A stretch of DNA of 55,858 bases from Candidatus Kaiserbacteria bacterium. GTDB lineage: Bacteria; Patescibacteriota; Minisyncoccia; Phycocordibacterales; UBA2100. The notes beneath the pieces were generated by a model, which worked only from the letters and a program-made list of their open reading frames with translations, made no database searches and had not been told where the DNA came from. The first letter of the stretch is position 1. Each line of letters opens with the position of its first letter. The stretch lies in assembly GCA_023267655.1 (NCBI GenBank), contig JAHFMV010000007.1, forward strand, positions 1 through 55,858, in the 5' to 3' direction. This document shows positions 16,587 to 26,123 of this stretch, piece by piece. A program made the position numbers and the translations under genes.

Positions 16587-19073
16587 CTATTCCTCCTTCC
16601 CTTCCAAAACAACGCACGCGGCGATTTTGTCGCCGGAACGGAGCGTCATGACGCGGACGCCTTGCGTTTGGCGGCCGCTGGAGCGGATTTCCTTGAGATC
16701 GGTGCGGATGACCTGGCTCTTTTGCGACATCGCGATGAGCTCGCCATGTTCGCCGACGATGAGTCCGGCAATCACCGGTCCCGTTTTTGCCGTCACAGCC
16801 GACGTCTTAATGCCCGAGCCGCCGCGTCCCTGCACTTTATATTCTTTAATCGGTGTCTTCTTGCCGTACCCGAGCTGCGAAAGCACCAAGAGCTCTTCCG
16901 CACCGCCCTTCGGCGCAACGCCAGCGCCCACGATAGCGTCCCCGCTTCCCAATTTAATTCCCCGCACGCCGCCGGCCTGCCGTCCCATCTCGCGCACTTC
17001 TTTCTCATCAAAACGAATTGATTGGCCTTTGGATGTCACCAAAAATACGGTGTCGCCTTTGCGTGCAAAGTTTGCAGAAATCAACGAGTCGCCTTTGTCG
17101 AGACCGATTGCGATCAAGCCCGAACGACGGACTTCCTTGAATGCCGCAGCAGCCGTCTTTTTCACCGTGCCGTTTTTCGTCGTCAGCACAAGCGAAAGTC
17201 CGTCAGCGGCTTTTGTCTCTTTTGGCATCGGCAAAATCGACGTGATCTGCTCGCCTGCTTCGAGCGAAATGAAATTCATGATCGATTTTCCTTTGGTGGC
17301 ACGCTTGCCTTCCGGTAGTTCGTACATCTTGATCTGATACGCCTTGCCGCGATCCGAGAAGAACAAAATGTCAGAATGTGCGCTGGTCGTAAGGAGATGC
17401 GTCACAAAATCTTCCTCTTTCGTATCCAAATCGACGACGCCCACGCCGCCGCGCCGCTGGCGACGATACTCTGCCGGGTTCGTACGTTTGATGTACCCGC
17501 CTTGGGTGAGGACGAGCGCGTAATCTTCGTCCGCGACCAAATCTTCCGCCGAAAGGATCGTCGCGCCGCGCTTTACGATTTTCGTGCGGCGGTCGTCGCC
17601 GTATTTCTCGCTTACTTCCTTCAATTCTTTCTTGATCAAATCATTCATCTTCTTCTGACTCTTGAGAAGTGCTTCCAATTCTTCGATAAGCGCCTGCACT
17701 GCCTTCAATTCGTCTTCGATTTTCTTGCGTTCGAGACCGGAGAGGCGCTGGAGGCGCATTTCAAGGATCGCGTTCGCTTGGATTTCAGAGAATTTGAATC
17801 GCGCGATCAATTTGGCACGCGCATCGTCGGTGTCTTTTGATTTCTTAATGAGCGCGATGATCTCATCGATATGATCGAGTGCTTTTGAGAGTCCGAGAAG
17901 GATGTGTTCACGTGCTTTTGCGACGCCAAGGTCGTATTTTGTGCGCCGCGTCACCACTTCTTTGCGATGTTTGATAAACGATTCGATAATCGCTTTCAGA
18001 GAAAGCGTCTGTGGGACGCCATCGACGAGCGCAACGACATTGTAGTGGAACGTCTCTTCGATCTGTGTGTGTTTATACAAATAGTTCAACACCGTCTGCG
18101 GATTCGCGTTGGATTTGAGGTCTATCACGATACGAATATCACGTGTCGATTCATCGCGAATGTCGCGAATGCCTTCGAGCTTCTTTTCGTGCACCAAATC
18201 GGCGATTTTTTGCAAAAGGTCAGATTTATTCACGCGAAACGGGATCGAGGTGACGATGATTTGGTAATCGCCTTTCTTGTTTTCAGTGATTTCCGCGTCG
18301 CCGCGCACGACGACGCCGCCGCGACCGGTTGAATACGCATGTTGGATGTCTTTGTGGTTGAACGCGATACATCCTGTCGGGAAATCGGGGCCCTGGACGA
18401 ATTGCAACAGATCGTCCGTCGTTGCGTCCTCGTTTTCTATCAAATGGATCGTCGCGTCGACGACTTCTCGCAGGTTGTGCGGTGGAATATTCGTCGCCAT
18501 ACCGACGGCGATGCCGAGTGTGCCGTTTAAAAGGAGATTCGGGACGGCAGCCGGCAAGACGACAGGCTCTGTTTTTGTGCTATCGTAGTTCGCGACGTAG
18601 TTCACCGTCTCTTTTTCAATATCGCGGAGCATTTCTCCGGCAAGTCGCGACATTTTTGCTTCGGTATAACGATAGGCGGCCGCGCCGTCACCATCGATCG
18701 ATCCAAAATTTCCTTGACCGATGATAAGTGGATAGCGCATCGTGAAATCCTGCGCCATTTTTACCATCGCGTCGTAGACCGATACATCGCCGTGCGGATG
18801 ATATTTACCCAAGACATCGCCAACGACGGTGGCTGATTTACGCGTCTTTGCATTCGCAGTGAGCCCTGCTTCATGCATGGCATACAAAATGCGGCGGTGT
18901 ACGGGCTTCAAGCCATCGCGCACATCAGGAAGTGCGCGCGAGGTAATAACTGACATCGCGTAGTCGAGATACGACTCGCGCATTTCAGTCGAAATTGATC
19001 GCGGGACGATACGCTGCGGCGACGGAATGCCTGCCGCTGGTGCATCAGATTTACCCTTTTCGCCACGCGCCAT
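16587..19073 (-). CDS. gyrA: DNA gyrase subunit A
   Basis: [54 protein letters not shown]. Confidence 0.97.
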   Translation of the reverse strand: MARGEKGKSDAPAAGIPSPQRIVPRSISTEMRESYLDYAMSVITSRALPDVRDGLKPVHRRILYAMHEAGLTANAKTRKSATVVGDVLGKYHPHGDVSVYDAMVKMAQDFTMRYPLIIGQGNFGSIDGDGAAAYRYTEAKMSRLAGEMLRDIEKETVNYVANYDSTKTEPVVLPAAVPNLLLNGTLGIAVGMATNIPPHNLREVVDATIHLIENEDATTDDLLQFVQGPDFPTGCIAFNHKDIQHAYSTGRGGVVVRGDAEITENKKGDYQIIVTSIPFRVNKSDLLQKIADLVHEKKLEGIRDIRDESTRDIRIVIDLKSNANPQTVLNYLYKHTQIEETFHYNVVALVDGVPQTLSLKAIIESFIKHRKEVVTRRTKYDLGVAKAREHILLGLSKALDHIDEIIALIKKSKDTDDARAKLIARFKFSEIQANAILEMRLQRLSGLERKKIEDELKAVQALIEELEALLKSQKKMNDLIKKELKEVSEKYGDDRRTKIVKRGATILSAEDLVADEDYALVLTQGGYIKRTNPAEYRRQRRGGVGVVDLDTKEEDFVTHLLTTSAHSDILFFSDRGKAYQIKMYELPEGKRATKGKSIMNFISLEAGEQITSILPMPKETKAADGLSLVLTTKNGTVKKTAAAAFKEVRRSGLIAIGLDKGDSLISANFARKGDTVFLVTSKGQSIRFDEKEVREMGRQAGGVRGIKLGSGDAIVGAGVAPKGGAEELLVLSQLGYGKKTPIKEYKVQGRGGSGIKTSAVTAKTGPVIAGLIVGEHGELIAMSQKSQVIRTDLKEIRSSGRQTQGVRVMTLRSGDKIAACVVLEGKEE

Positions 19074-19135
19074 AGTCCAAGAAGTATATCAGAAATTACA
19101 CGAAATCGCTAGTAATAAGTACCTGAAAAATGGCT

Positions 19136-19498
19136 CTATTGAGACCCGAATTGGTCGCTCCCGCCATTTGCGTCCACACTCTGCGCATTCTGCCCCGTTG
19201 CCCCTACTTGGTTCTGCGCGGATGAGTCACGAATGTCTTTCAATTGATCTTGGGAATTCTGGTTGTACTGGTTTATTTGCTGCTGCGTTTGCTGGATGAA
19301 GGACGAATCAATCTGGTCTTGCGGTACGGCGCTCCCCTGCAAAGTCGGCATCGTGCCCTTCTGGATCTTGCGCAAGAACAAAAATCCCCATCCAATGAGG
19401 AGGATAATCACAACACCAATCGCAATCCCACTCGCGACGGCTTTCTTCTCGTCGTGCGGTTTGTCCTTTAAATTGTCTACAGCACTCTGAAGTACCAT
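19136..19498 (-). CDS. Hypothetical membrane protein
   Basis: One TM and a Gln/Asn-rich C-terminus. Confidence 0.5.
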   Translation of the reverse strand: MVLQSAVDNLKDKPHDEKKAVASGIAIGVVIILLIGWGFLFLRKIQKGTMPTLQGSAVPQDQIDSSFIQQTQQQINQYNQNSQDQLKDIRDSSAQNQVGATGQNAQSVDANGGSDQFGSQ

Positions 19499-19517
19499 CC
19501 CCCTATTCTACAACATC

Positions 19518-20138
19518 TTAAGCCTTGAGTACGACAACCTCATTTTCTTTCCCAACAACGTCTTTTTTCTTAATAGTCAGTTTCTCCTCCGCCTTCGTTC
19601 CTTCAGCACCTGCCTCTTTCAAGAATTGTTTAAGTGTTTTTTCATCATACCCGACCGGGATCACGATTTTCGCCTCCAAATTCACCGCCAATTTTTGCGC
19701 CTCTGATGGCGTGAGCGCTCCCGCGCCGCCGATAGGGACCATGAGCACATCCGGCGCATCCATTTCAGAAATGTCTTTGGGGAGTTCGGTTGTGCCGACC
19801 GCGCCCGCATACAAAACCGTGAGTCCGTCGAAAAGAACCGAATAGATAGTATTGATGCGCTTCGTCCCTCCATACATGGACGACGATTCGAATCCAAAAA
19901 CACCCATGTCTTTGATCTCGTATTCGCCGGGGCCCGTAATCGCAAAGGGTTGCTTCTCGCCGCGTCCTGCTTCAGCAACTCCATTCATATCAGGATCATT
20001 GAGGGAGACAAACGCGACGTCCGCGCCAAAATTCGCCGGCTTGAAATTCTTGCTCTGCTTCGACACCGGCCCGAATACAATAGTAGTATCTCCTGCGCTC
20101 GCCTTTACGCAAAAGCCTTCGTGGTACGTCAAAATCAT
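19518..20138 (-). CDS. MBL-fold metal-dependent hydrolase
   Basis: MILTYHEGFCVKASAGDTTIVFGP...ADVAFVSLNDPDMNGV...TGPGEYEIKDM; start placed internally. Confidence 0.75.
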   Translation of the reverse strand: MILTYHEGFCVKASAGDTTIVFGPVSKQSKNFKPANFGADVAFVSLNDPDMNGVAEAGRGEKQPFAITGPGEYEIKDMGVFGFESSSMYGGTKRINTIYSVLFDGLTVLYAGAVGTTELPKDISEMDAPDVLMVPIGGAGALTPSEAQKLAVNLEAKIVIPVGYDEKTLKQFLKEAGAEGTKAEEKLTIKKKDVVGKENEVVVLKA

Positions 20139-20182
20139 CGTCAAAATGTACCACCTCAACCCCCACTTGACAAGAAAATAAG

Positions 20183-20260
20183 GGTGGGTTAATATGCCTC
20201 CATTGAAAGGAGGTGCCGACCAACAACCCCGCTGCGAAGCAGGGCTGGTTCCAACCCACC
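20183..20260 (-). ncRNA. Candidate three-way-junction RNA upstream of the MBL-fold gene
   Basis: Closing helix GGTGGGTT/AACCCACC plus CCTCC/GGAGG hairpin and GC-rich second hairpin. Confidence 0.4.
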
Positions 20261-20270
20261 GATCAAAACC

Positions 20271-20302
20271 AACCCCCACGAATACATATCGTGGGGGTTT
20301 TG
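20271..20302 (+). terminator. Terminator-like hairpin (potentially bidirectional)
   Basis: CCCCCACG-AATACATAT-CGTGGGGG followed by TTTTGCTTTT. Confidence 0.6.
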
Positions 20303-20431
20303 CTTTTGACTTTTTGGCTCTGTGCCTGTATATTGGCTCCACGCATTACTAGTTCTCTGCGTACGGGCTAAACCTCCTGTCTTCCTCAAAGGAACGGCTG
20401 CATGAGACGGAGTCCCCAAACGTTTTGAAAA

Positions 20432-21553
20432 ATGCAAAAAAATGCAGACAAATCTGCCGAGGCAGATGTCGATGAGGTGACAGAGGTGAAGCATGAGGGC
20501 CCGATGGCGGCTCTTTTGGAGTCAGTCGCCAAGCGCCCTGCGAACGATGACGTTGTCGAAGGACCGGTTGTCGCGATCGGCCGCGCACGAGTTTTCGTCG
20601 ACCTCTTCCCTTTTGGTACCGGTATCATCTACGGCCGTGAATATCTCTCGGCGCGTGAATCCCTCAAGAACACGAACATCGGCGACATCATCACCGCGAA
20701 GGTCGTCGGCACCGAACGCAAAGAAGGCTACATCGAATTGTCGCTGCGCGAAGCTCGACAAGCTTTGATTTGGAACGAGGCGGAGCAAGCGATGCAGAAA
20801 AAGACGGTGTTCGAACTCCCGGTCTCCGATGCAAACAAAGGCGGTCTCATCATCAACTGGCAAGGCATTTCCGGCTTCTTGCCGGCATCGCAACTTGCTC
20901 CAGCACACTACCCGCGTGTTCCCGATGGCGATAAGGAGAAAATCTTTGGCGAGTTGAAGCGACTCGTTGGCACCAAGCTTGAACTCCTCGTCATCACCGC
21001 AAATCCAAAAGAACAGAAACTTATCTTCTCTGAAAAAGGCGCGGGCTCGTCGGAGCGCTCGTCGCTCGTCGAGAAATACCATGTCGGCGATGCTGCCGAA
21101 GGCGTTGTCACGGGTGCGACGGAATTCGGCGTCTTCGTGAAATTGGAAGAAGGCCTCGAAGGACTCGTGCACATTTCGGAAATGGATTGGGCGCTCGTCG
21201 AGAATCCTAAGAGCCGCTACAAAGTCGGCGATATGATCAAAGTCAAAGTCATCGATATCAAGGACGACAAGATCTCGCTCTCGATCAAGGCACTCACCGA
21301 AGATCCTTGGAAGGCAGCCGCTGCGAAATACAAGAAAGACCAGACAGTGAACGCGGTCGTCATCAAGTACAACAAACACGGCGCGCTCGCATCGATCGAA
21401 GAAGGCGTCGCCGGTCTCGTCCACATCTCGGAATTCGCCAACGAAGAAGGCCTCCGCGCGGCACTCGAACTCGGCAAGGTCTATCCGTTTACGATCAAGT
21501 TATTTGAACCGAAGGAACGAAGGATGACCCTCTCATTTGCAGGAACCAAATAA
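20432..21553 (+). CDS. rpsA: S1 RNA-binding domain protein (ribosomal protein S1-like)
   Basis: Repeated S1 motifs: GVVTGATEFGVFVKLEEGLEGLVHISEMDW; VKVIDIKDDKISLSIKAL. Confidence 0.85.
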   Translation: MQKNADKSAEADVDEVTEVKHEGPMAALLESVAKRPANDDVVEGPVVAIGRARVFVDLFPFGTGIIYGREYLSARESLKNTNIGDIITAKVVGTERKEGYIELSLREARQALIWNEAEQAMQKKTVFELPVSDANKGGLIINWQGISGFLPASQLAPAHYPRVPDGDKEKIFGELKRLVGTKLELLVITANPKEQKLIFSEKGAGSSERSSLVEKYHVGDAAEGVVTGATEFGVFVKLEEGLEGLVHISEMDWALVENPKSRYKVGDMIKVKVIDIKDDKISLSIKALTEDPWKAAAAKYKKDQTVNAVVIKYNKHGALASIEEGVAGLVHISEFANEEGLRAALELGKVYPFTIKLFEPKERRMTLSFAGTK

Positions 21554-21574
21554 ATGTGGTAGTACGTGCGGACT

Positions 21575-21961
21575 ATGTCCCGCGTACGCAAGCTCACCGC
21601 TCGCCCTCGAATCCTCACCAAGGATCTGCGGAGCATTGAGGGCATCTGGATTCGGGATAGTAAGATCGCCCGCGTACGTGCGTCTGCATATATGATGGAG
21701 AGCGGAACACCAATCAGCCACGATATCGTCCTTGCGGCCATCACGGTCGTTCCCTTTTCGATTTTGTGGGTTGTGTACAACAACTTCCTCGGCGGCCTCG
21801 CGGTCGCCACTCTTTCCTTCGCGGTCTATGAATACGGCATACCGATGCTCCGTGGAAAGAAATATGATCTGCAGCCAATCAAAGAAAGCGCACTCGTGCT
21901 CTTTCAGTCTCTCAAACAATTGTCTGATTTGATTCGCTCCCGCGTCGTACGACGTGCGTAG
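21575..21961 (+). CDS. Hypothetical membrane protein
   Basis: ORF with TM segment; MSRVRKLTARPRIL... Confidence 0.5.
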   Translation: MSRVRKLTARPRILTKDLRSIEGIWIRDSKIARVRASAYMMESGTPISHDIVLAAITVVPFSILWVVYNNFLGGLAVATLSFAVYEYGIPMLRGKKYDLQPIKESALVLFQSLKQLSDLIRSRVVRRA

Positions 21962-21969
21962 GCACCCAA

Positions 21970-22011
21970 GACGCACCAAAAAACTCTGCTTGAAGCGGAG
22001 TTTTTTGGTGC
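21970..22011 (+). terminator. Bidirectional terminator-like hairpin
   Basis: GCACCAAAAAACTC-loop-GAGTTTTTTGGTGC perfect stem between convergent genes. Confidence 0.8.
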
Positions 22012-22019
22012 AAGTAATT

Positions 22020-24401
22020 TTAGAGCCCCGGATTAGGAGACGCGTTATTGAACCAATCAGCTGCTGAATTGTTATCGACGGTTAAACTTGAACGAGCTGC
22101 CGAATGGCCGTCTCCAACCGCCGTCATTCCCGGATTAAAGCCGCTGATATTCGTTCCCCACGAAATCGCGTCAACGGTCGTCGTTGCACCGTTTGCATTG
22201 AGAAGCAAAAGCGCGTCGCTTGTATTCGCGAGCCCGTTACCGATCTGATTTTCCAAGCTCACCATAGGTGTATTGCTCCAGAATGCGGACGTTGTCGAGG
22301 CGGCGGTCACAACCAGGAAACTATGCGCCGGAATCGTCGTTCCGTTTGGCAATTTATCGAGCGTTGTACCATCTTTTACCCACCAATTTGTAAGATCAAC
22401 TGATGATACGGTTGGATTGTAGAGTTCGAACCATTCGTTGGCAGTTTCAGCGCCGTGCCCTGCGACACTTACGTCGTAATACACTTCGCTGATGAGGAGG
22501 TGGTCGACGCTCTGTGTTGGCGGATTGTCGTCGTTCGTGATCGTACACGTCTTCGTATCATTTGCAGCAAGCGAAACGTTGCCATTTGCATCGCAATCCC
22601 CGCTGAATGTTGCCGTGTAGCCAGCTTGATTTGTTTCGGAGATCACGTGCGCACCCACACTGGTCGTCGTTGCCTGGCCGGAAGTAATTGCGATGCCGTC
22701 AACGAAAAGCGGAAAGTCAGCGACCACCGCGTCGCCTCCATCGTTGTTGGTAACAACTTTCAAGACGGTGAGCGTTGCTGTTTGTGGCACCGGTGCTATG
22801 TCGTTATTAGTAATCGTGCACGTTGCAGTACCGCCGTTCGGAATAAATACATTTGAGCAATTGCCATAGGTCGTCGTGTAGCCCGCGACTGCCGGCTCGG
22901 TGACCGAATACGTACCTGCATTTACCGTGAGATCGTTTTGTCCATCGGCCTCAAACGAGGTCGCATTACCGCCATTTACTTGGAACGAGAAATCGGTGAA
23001 GACTTTCGTGCCGTTATTATCGTTCACCACCACTTTCTTCACAACGAGCGTGCCCGCTTGGTCATCATTCGTGATCGTACAGACGGCGGAATCACCATTA
23101 GCTAGCACGACCGTGTTGCCGACGACGTCTGGACCACCGTTCTTTTGGCAGGAATAAATTCCACTCGACGTGTAGCCGCTTGGTCCGCCGCTCTCCGTAA
23201 GATCATACGATCCTGGCGTGACCGATGCATTCGTAACCGATCCGCTTCCGGAGACTCCGGAGAGAGGCGTCGGACCACTTGCGGAAAGAGTCCACGCGCT
23301 CGGCGTCGTGGTTCCTCCATTGTCATTAATGACAGATTTGATGAGCGTGAGCGTCGCTGCCTGCGGTGCAACATCATTATTCGTGATCGTGCACGTCGCG
23401 ATGCCGCCGTTTGCAAGGACGACATCCGTACAATTATCGTATGAAGTCGTATAGCCGTCAGCCGCTGGCTCGGTGATTGTGTAGGTGCCGGCATTTACGA
23501 TGAGATCATTTTGACCATCGGCTTCAAACGCTATCGCGTTACCATCATTCACCTTGAATGAGAACGTCGACGTTGCTGCCGAACCGCCATTGTCGCGGAT
23601 TACGACTTTCTTAACGATAAGCGTCGCTGCTTGGTCGTCATTGGTGATGGTACACGTCTTATTGTCACCCGCAGCGAACGTGATGGTGCCGTTTGCGGCA
23701 CAATCGCCACCCCAACTGCCGGCGGTATAACCTGCGAGCGTAATTTCTGACGCCGTGTGACTTCCGACTGAAACCGTCTGTCCTGAATTCCATGCGACAT
23801 TACCGCCATCAATCTTCGCTTGGAAATCAGCGGCCGACTTCTGCCCGCCGTTATCATTCACGACTGTCTTTTGGAGCGTGAGCGTCGCTGTTTGCGGTGG
23901 TGTCACCGGCGTTACGGTGATGGTCGCGCTTTTCGTCACGTTTCCTCCGGCTCCCGAACACATCAGGGTATATGTCGTATTTACTGTCGGTGACACATTC
24001 GTATTCCCCGAGGTATTTTTCGCGCCGCTCCATCCGTTGCTTGCCGTGCACGATGTCGCGTTAGTACTATTCCACGCCAAATTAGACATATCGCCCGATT
24101 GGATTGTTGATGGCGTTGCCGTGAAAGTCAGCGTCGGTTGTTGCGGTGGTGGTTGAGTCCCACATAATTCTGGAGAAATAAAGGGGACTCCGATACGGTG
24201 CCCAATTGCTGCCTGCCGTTCGCAAAGCCTCTCAACAAGTTTTTGTAAAATATCATCACGAGTCGGCCCACGACCTGAATCGGCATACACCACAGTGTAT
24301 GCGGCCAACAATAGTACGGATAATACGATCGCTATCCCCTTCCGAGCCAACATGCGGTTTCCCATAGAGCGCAAAAAATCTACGCGATCCCCCGCTCGCA
24401 T
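22020..24401 (-). CDS. Secreted surface protein: five prealbumin-like repeats plus C-terminal lamin-tail-like domain
   Basis: Signal/TM N-terminus; five ~85-100-aa units ending CTITN(D/N)D; C-terminus LLISEVYYDV...ANEWFELYNPT...LTNWWVKDG. Confidence 0.82.
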   Translation of the reverse strand: MRAGDRVDFLRSMGNRMLARKGIAIVLSVLLLAAYTVVYADSGRGPTRDDILQKLVERLCERQAAIGHRIGVPFISPELCGTQPPPQQPTLTFTATPSTIQSGDMSNLAWNSTNATSCTASNGWSGAKNTSGNTNVSPTVNTTYTLMCSGAGGNVTKSATITVTPVTPPQTATLTLQKTVVNDNGGQKSAADFQAKIDGGNVAWNSGQTVSVGSHTASEITLAGYTAGSWGGDCAANGTITFAAGDNKTCTITNDDQAATLIVKKVVIRDNGGSAATSTFSFKVNDGNAIAFEADGQNDLIVNAGTYTITEPAADGYTTSYDNCTDVVLANGGIATCTITNNDVAPQAATLTLIKSVINDNGGTTTPSAWTLSASGPTPLSGVSGSGSVTNASVTPGSYDLTESGGPSGYTSSGIYSCQKNGGPDVVGNTVVLANGDSAVCTITNDDQAGTLVVKKVVVNDNNGTKVFTDFSFQVNGGNATSFEADGQNDLTVNAGTYSVTEPAVAGYTTTYGNCSNVFIPNGGTATCTITNNDIAPVPQTATLTVLKVVTNNDGGDAVVADFPLFVDGIAITSGQATTTSVGAHVISETNQAGYTATFSGDCDANGNVSLAANDTKTCTITNDDNPPTQSVDHLLISEVYYDVSVAGHGAETANEWFELYNPTVSSVDLTNWWVKDGTTLDKLPNGTTIPAHSFLVVTAASTTSAFWSNTPMVSLENQIGNGLANTSDALLLLNANGATTTVDAISWGTNISGFNPGMTAVGDGHSAARSSLTVDNNSAADWFNNASPNPGL

Positions 24402-24474
24402 TTATAATACGCGCAGTATAGATCTCTTTTATGAAGACGCGGTTAACAAACGCCAAACCTGTGCATAACCCAGT

Positions 24475-24586
24475 ACCGGACTTTGGCCTTGTTGAGAGAA
24501 ACATATATGTTTTTTGAATGCCAAATAGAATTTCGAATACAACTTCTATTGAGCAGGCGCGTCTCAACAAGAAGGCCAAAGTCGGT
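24475..24586. repeat. Long inverted repeat enclosing ~64 bp
   Basis: ACCGGACTTTGGCCTTGTTGAGA (24475-24497) and TCTCAACAAGAAGGCCAAAGTCGGT (24562-24586). Confidence 0.75.
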
Positions 24587-24602
24587 CCACGGGCATGCTC
24601 AC

Positions 24603-25265
24603 TCAATTGAACACGTTCATCGCGCGTTCGCGTGATTCGAGAATGATCGCCTCGATTGCCTCGCCGGTTTTCTTAAAAAGGTCTTTCAGTTGTGAAAATT
24701 CATTGGAAGAAAATTCACCGAGGATAAATTTCTCGACATCTTTCTCTCCTTGCGGCTTTTGTGCCTCGCCTTTGCCGTTCACGCGGGATATGCCGATGCG
24801 AATACGGGTGAAGCGCCGCGTTTTTACCGCGCGCATGATGGAATCAATGCCTTTATGTCCTCCCGATCCGCGATCAAACGAAATTTTAAGCGTCCCAAAC
24901 GGCAAATCGAGGTCATCGTACGCAACAATCAACTTTTCCGCGGCTTTCATGCTCCCGCCGCCGCTAGCGCTTTGGCGGGCAGGCTTTATAAAGTGCGCGA
25001 CAGCGTCACCAGATTTGTTCATATAGGTATTTGGAAGAACACATACGACCATTTCTCTTCCAATTGCACCGCGAGTCACAAACGCGAGCGATTTTTTGCC
25101 TGCCCCGTAACCAGCACGCTTGCGTGCTGTGGTACCGGGGTCTTCTTTCCACTCACCGAGCTTTTTTTGCTTTGCAAAGTACTCGACAGCCATGCGTCCA
25201 GCGTTATGCCGCGTGCGCACGTGCTCCTCATCAGGATTTCCGAGGCCAACGATTACCCAGGTCAT
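24603..25265 (-). CDS. pth: Peptidyl-tRNA hydrolase
   Basis: WVIVGLGNPDEEHVRTRHNAGRMAVEYFA, NTYMNKSGDAV, YDDLDLPFGTLKISFDRGSGGHKGIDSI. Confidence 0.93.
   Translation of the reverse strand: MTWVIVGLGNPDEEHVRTRHNAGRMAVEYFAKQKKLGEWKEDPGTTARKRAGYGAGKKSLAFVTRGAIGREMVVCVLPNTYMNKSGDAVAHFIKPARQSASGGGSMKAAEKLIVAYDDLDLPFGTLKISFDRGSGGHKGIDSIMRAVKTRRFTRIRIGISRVNGKGEAQKPQGEKDVEKFILGEFSSNEFSQLKDLFKKTGEAIEAIILESRERAMNVFN
24951..24984 (-). repeat. GC-rich imperfect palindrome in frame inside pth
   Basis: GCCTGCCCGCC-AAAGCGCTAGC-GGCGGCGGGAGC encodes PARQSASGGGS. Confidence 0.6.
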
Positions 25266-25413
25266 ATCGAAATAGCTTCGAGCGTCGAGCGTCGAGCTTC
25301 TAGAAGATACATGAGGACAAATAGTACACGAAAAATGAACAAAATGAATGTTGTGCACATGCAACACTTGCACTCCTTTGTGTCAATGAACGAACTAGAG
25401 TATACTTTCGTCG

Positions 25414-26079
25414 ATGCCAGATTCTCTGATCACAAATTCTGAATCAGTGAATCCAACTCCTCTTAGGAATGAGCAAAGCGCGAAAGGTTTTGCGTGGTAT
25501 GTGCTTCTCGCGCTCGGTCTTGCGCTCTTCATCCGCTTTTTTATCGCAGCACCGTACGTTGTTTCCGGTGCATCGATGGAATTTACCTTCGATAACTGGG
25601 ATTATTTGATCACCGATCGCTTTTCATACGATTTTGCATCGCCCGAGCGCGGCAATGTCATCGTGTTTTGTCTTCCGAACAGCGGTGACTGCTCACTCGT
25701 GAAGCGAATCGTGAACAAAGAGTGGATTGCACCGCGCACACTCATCAAACGCGTCATCGGACTCCCTGGCGAGACCGTTTCCATCGAAGGAACGAAAGTA
25801 AAAATCACCAATGCCGCGCATCCGGACGGTTTCTATCTCGACGAACCGTATCTGACGACAGAGAACCTCGGCGGTCCGAGTGGTATGACCGTCACGCTCG
25901 ATAAGGACGAATACTTTGTGCTCGGCGACAACCGCCGCGTCTCGTCGGATTCGCGCATCTGGGGCATTTTACCGAAAGGCGATATCATCGGACAAGTAGT
26001 GGTCCGTCTCTTCCCTCTTTCAAAAATCGGCGTTTTGCCGGGTACGGCGTCGTACCTGCAAGATAGCGCGAGTCAGTAG
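25414..26079 (+). CDS. lepB: Signal peptidase I
   Basis: PYVVSGASMEFTF, RGNVIVF, LIKRVIGLPGETV, YFVLGDNRRVSSDSRIWG. Confidence 0.93.
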   Translation: MPDSLITNSESVNPTPLRNEQSAKGFAWYVLLALGLALFIRFFIAAPYVVSGASMEFTFDNWDYLITDRFSYDFASPERGNVIVFCLPNSGDCSLVKRIVNKEWIAPRTLIKRVIGLPGETVSIEGTKVKITNAAHPDGFYLDEPYLTTENLGGPSGMTVTLDKDEYFVLGDNRRVSSDSRIWGILPKGDIIGQVVVRLFPLSKIGVLPGTASYLQDSASQ

Positions 26080-26123
26080 TTTTTTCGGCGTTCTTTCGGG
26101 ATTTTTCTTCGGGGAAATCAAGC

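Noticed and set aside
20522-21424. 300-aa minus ORF antisense to rpsA-like gene
   Set aside because: Shadow ORF opposite clear S1 domains
22020-24401. Tandem DNA repeats in the surface-protein gene as a mobile repeat
   Set aside because: Periodicity is explained by repeated protein domains
25265-25310. CTTCGAGCGTCGAGC-type tracts at 25270 and near 31915-31990
   Set aside because: Short, simple and irregular; too weak to call a repeat family from this window alone
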